DNA from: Streptomyces sp. S3(2020)
GTDB lineage: Bacteria > Actinomycetota > Actinomycetes > Streptomycetales > Streptomycetaceae
Direction: 5' to 3'
Length of the DNA: 32,248 bases
Assembly: GCF_013044505.1 (NCBI RefSeq)
Contig: NZ_JABERD010000108.1
Span: 1 to 32,248, forward strand
Below are positions 29,951 to 32,248 of the stretch, piece by piece. The notes under the pieces were generated by a model, which was not told the origin of the DNA, ran no database searches, and worked only from the letters and a program-made list of their open reading frames with translations. A program made the position numbers and the translations under genes. How positions within the stretch are numbered: the stretch's first letter is position 1; every line of letters begins with the position of its first letter.

Positions 29951-31978
29951 TCAGGGCAGGTCTGGTGGTTGGGGGTGTTGGCGGAGCCAGTGCTGGAGTT
30001 CGCGGTGGCGGTACTGGTAAGCGGGCCCGCTGTAGCGCATGAGCCCCGCGGTGACGGCCCAGTCCAGAAACACACCGAGCCGGAATGGCAGACGGCGGCG
30101 CGAGCAGAGCAGGAACACCACATACCGCCGCGAAGCCTCCGCGCCGATCCCGAGCCCGCATGCGAGCCAGAGGCCGATCACAAGCCCGAGCCAGGGCCCG
30201 AACCAGGGCCCGAGTACGAACCCGAGCCAAGGCCCGAGTATGAGCCCGGTTGCGAGCCCAGACACGAGCCCGAGCACGAGCCCGGTCAAGGCGTCTCTCC
30301 TCAAGACAGCTCGAGCTCCGAGACTCGTGCCCGGCCTTTGCACAAGCCCGGGCAGAAGCCCCATCGCGAGCCCCATCGTGAGTCCGGTCGTGAGTCCGGC
30401 CACGAGTCCAGATGTGAGTCCGGCCAAGAGGCCGAGCAGGAGTGAGCATGAGAGCCCAATTGCGAGTCTTATGCGTAGGTATGGGTCTTTGAAGGGGTTG
30501 CCCGGACTCTTGGGGCTTGGAGTTGTGGTGGCAAGACCCCCAGCGATGACGGCAGTGAAGCCGAGAAGGGCGGAGGCACCTGCTGGCAGTTGGGATGGAG
30601 TCCAGGCGAGGGGAAGAGGGGTGAGGACGACAAGGAAGGTGAGGAGGGCGTCGGTGGTGCGGACGCGGGTGCGTCCGGCGAGTGGCCATAGTTCGTGCAG
30701 GACGAGGTCGGTGGCTTCCGCGCCCGCAGGAGTGGTGCTGGCGGGGGCAAGGTAGGTGGTGAGGTGATGGAGCCAGCGATGGACGTCCTCGGGCGTGTAG
30801 CCACGGGGGTTGGGAGCGGTGTGGGTAGCGGCGGGTATGTAGCGGGTCAGTAGGTGCTGGTCCAGGGTGTCGGCGTCGGGGAGGGTGAGGAGTTCGGCGG
30901 GGTCGCCGTCACGGTGGTAGACGGTGGCGGTCAGGCACAGCCGCCAGGGCGTGGAGAGCACGGTGGCCAGGAGTCCGCCAGGGTGGGCGGCCAGGTGGTC
31001 GGTCAAGGGCTGCCAGCGGGCCGCACGGAGGGCGCGGTCGGTGAGGTAGGTGTGGGCGTCGGTGGCGTCGACAGGGGCGATGGTGATGCGGGCGGCGTCC
31101 AGGACTTCGGTGTGCGGGGTCAGGGCGTCGTAGTGGTGGGTGCGGCAGGTCAGGATGAGGGGCCCGGCATCACGGCCCTGTTGGTAGGCGTTGAGGGCTT
31201 GTACGACGGTGGTGGCGCGGGGTGCGGCTGGGTCGGGGGAGCGGTCGGGGGCCGGCGGGGCGCGTTCGTCCAGGCCGTCCAGGACCGGCAGCACCAAGCC
31301 GTGCTGGACCAGGCCGGCCGCCAGGGCCGTGGGCCAGTCGTAGGCCTCGACCAGCCGTTGCTGCAACAGCTCGGGCAGCGACTGGCGGTCGGTGTCCCAC
31401 CGGGACAGCGGGATACGCACCGGAACAGGGTCGTCCTCTGCTCGGCCGTCGATGAGGGCCAGCATCAGTTCCAGGGCCAGGACCGTCTTGCCCGCGCCGG
31501 CGGCGCCGGTGACGACCAGGCGCAGCGGCTGAGTGGCGCGGTAGTAGGTGACGATGTCGGGCAACGTCACCGGGCCCGAGCCGTCGGTGATCAGGCGTCC
31601 GGCGCCCGGCGCCATTGCCGGGCGGACCGCAGCAGGATGCAGGGTGTAGGCGAGGTTGATTCGGCGGGTGTCGTCCCCCAGCAGTTGCCGCCACACTCCG
31701 CTCTCCCCGGCCTCGACCTGCTGGGCCAGAGTTGCGGCCCAGCCGCGGGCGAGTTCAGCGTCGTTGCCCTCGATGGGCTTGCGCAGCGCCACCACGGCGA
31801 CCACCAGCCCGGCTACTCCCAGGGGCAGGCCCAGCAGCCCGGCCGTGTCGGACGGTTCCAGACCACCGTGCATCAGCTGCCGAATCACGTACGCGGCGCT
31901 CGCCATGATCGCCAGGGCGCCCAGGGCCCCGATCGCCTGCCATTTACGCCGCTGACGGCGTCCCCCGAGTCCTGCCAT
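29951..31978 (-). CDS. NACHT ATPase with N- and C-terminal membrane regions, 675 aa
   Basis: Two N-terminal membrane helices (WQAIGALGALAIMASAAYVI and LLGLPLGVAGLVVAVVAL) precede a NACHT domain with Walker A VVTGAAGAGKTVL (158-165 core), sensor-like PVRIPLSRWDTD, Walker B VLPVLDGLDE (about 230-238) and LILTCRTHHY. A helical section follows to about 470, then repeated membrane spans (residues about 500-625) made of GL-x-x tetrads such as LLGLLAGLTSGLVAGLTTGL. The end is YRHRELQHWLRQH. NACHT proteins are STAND switches with members that block phage. Here the nucleotide switch is tied to a membrane module, suggesting membrane-directed action; that is inference. ATG 31978 has a GGAAG site. Confidence 0.82.
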   Translation of the reverse strand: MAGLGGRRQRRKWQAIGALGALAIMASAAYVIRQLMHGGLEPSDTAGLLGLPLGVAGLVVAVVALRKPIEGNDAELARGWAATLAQQVEAGESGVWRQLLGDDTRRINLAYTLHPAAVRPAMAPGAGRLITDGSGPVTLPDIVTYYRATQPLRLVVTGAAGAGKTVLALELMLALIDGRAEDDPVPVRIPLSRWDTDRQSLPELLQQRLVEAYDWPTALAAGLVQHGLVLPVLDGLDERAPPAPDRSPDPAAPRATTVVQALNAYQQGRDAGPLILTCRTHHYDALTPHTEVLDAARITIAPVDATDAHTYLTDRALRAARWQPLTDHLAAHPGGLLATVLSTPWRLCLTATVYHRDGDPAELLTLPDADTLDQHLLTRYIPAATHTAPNPRGYTPEDVHRWLHHLTTYLAPASTTPAGAEATDLVLHELWPLAGRTRVRTTDALLTFLVVLTPLPLAWTPSQLPAGASALLGFTAVIAGGLATTTPSPKSPGNPFKDPYLRIRLAIGLSCSLLLGLLAGLTSGLVAGLTTGLTMGLAMGLLPGLVQRPGTSLGARAVLRRDALTGLVLGLVSGLATGLILGPWLGFVLGPWFGPWLGLVIGLWLACGLGIGAEASRRYVVFLLCSRRRLPFRLGVFLDWAVTAGLMRYSGPAYQYRHRELQHWLRQHPQPPDLP
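30188..30450. repeat. 12-bp coding minisatellite in the NACHT gene
   Basis: At 30188-30283 about eight consecutive 12-base units of the type GAGCCAGGGCCC or GAGCACGAGCCC follow one another. A second run of 12-base units (GAGCCCCATCGT, GAGTCCGGTCGT, GAGTCCGGCCAC, GAGTCCGGCCAA) covers about 30366-30450. Each unit is four codons, encoding Gly-Leu-x-x or similar on the minus strand. Copy number can change in frame without breaking the protein. Confidence 0.75.
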
Positions 31979-32248
31979 CTTCCGATCATCACCACCGCGA
32001 TCCCACCACGCAGGCGACTTCTCCCACCTGTGACCACGCAGACGAACACCAGGCGGCTACGAGCGCCCGCCTCCGACCGAGGCAAGGTCCTATTGACCGG
32101 CGGCCGCAGCTCAGCACGACGCTCACGACGCGACAACCCCGCCGACAACCGTTCATGCACCCTTGGCGCCTGATGGTGTATCCGCAGCTCACCACCCCTG
32201 ACCAGGCATGGTCTGCAGCCCGACATCCCCCTCTGCACACCCCCACGC
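31979..32248. other. intergenic region upstream of the NACHT gene
   Basis: Open frames here are short and arginine-rich and I find none convincing. It should contain the NACHT promoter. No repeat or RNA structure stands out. Confidence 0.4.

Noticed and set aside
29746..30123. Extension of the replication-relaxation gene to 422 aa
   Set aside because: The added N-terminus is tryptophan/arginine/glycine-rich noise. A strong AGGAGG site precedes the GTG at 29745, where conserved sequence begins.
29933..30445. Plus-strand frame encoding a PEPE/EPGCEP-type repeat protein
   Set aside because: Antisense of the NACHT membrane repeats; the pattern is explained by the 12-bp coding minisatellite.
30188..30450. 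Considered as a CRISPR or iteron array
   Set aside because: Units are 12 bases with no spacers and stay in frame with the NACHT coding sequence.

Overview
The window is high-GC actinobacterial DNA and almost certainly comes from Streptomyces. The evidence is strong third-position GC bias, frequent GTG starts, ATGA/GTGA stop-start overlaps, and several protein types common in Streptomyces accessory DNA (DUF6233-like, RRQRL-type zinc protein, replication-relaxation protein, NACHT and TPR STAND ATPases, secreted ricin-type lectins). No rRNA, tRNA, CRISPR array or core metabolic operon is visible. Broken genes, gene scraps and four insertion sequences make it look like a chromosome arm, megaplasmid or decayed integrative element.

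Layout. 1-6.6 kb: hypothetical genes, scraps of a phage head module (scaffold tail plus first 41 residues of a P22-type capsid), a HEAT-repeat protein, a broken Schlafen-group-3-like helicase, an ASCH protein lacking a normal start, and a leucine-rich-repeat-variant protein with a cysteine cluster. A degraded copy of the first full gene lies 3.5 kb downstream of it. 6.8-12.5 kb (minus strand): a frameshifted gene, a 1031-aa STAND-type ATPase with TPR repeats, and a two-gene operon whose second product joins a HEPN-like Rx4H motif to six CxxC pairs. 12.9-15 kb: a TipA-like MerR regulator translationally coupled to a family 1 glycosyltransferase, a plausible drug-sensing and drug-modifying pair. 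15-17.7 kb: a zinc protein, a hypothetical gene, leftovers of a mobile element, and a small membrane protein.

17.8-25.1 kb is the insertion-sequence cluster: an IS5-type remnant, an intact-looking IS3-family element that separates it from a beheaded TPR regulator, a HAD hydrolase, a secreted three-repeat ricin lectin, a second IS3 element, two tandem copies of an 82-aa two-helix membrane protein, and an IS630-family element inserted exactly in the stop codon of the second copy. 25.3-32.2 kb: an Abi/HEPN-like protein, a divergent mobile-element cassette with a stand-alone LexA-type DNA-binding protein and an SOS-box-like palindrome over a probably leaderless start, a second secreted lectin whose last repeat resembles actinohivin, a replication-relaxation protein, and a NACHT ATPase whose membrane region is built from tetrapeptide repeats encoded by a 12-bp minisatellite.

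The recurring theme is candidate immunity and sensing (two STAND ATPases, two HEPN-like proteins, a Schlafen-like pseudogene) mixed with mobile-element maintenance genes. The items I would look at first are the duplicated two-helix membrane proteins beside the HEPN protein, the HEPN/zinc-ribbon protein, the NACHT with repeat-built membrane domain, and the LexA-headpiece cassette. Function is inferred throughout; no searches were run.
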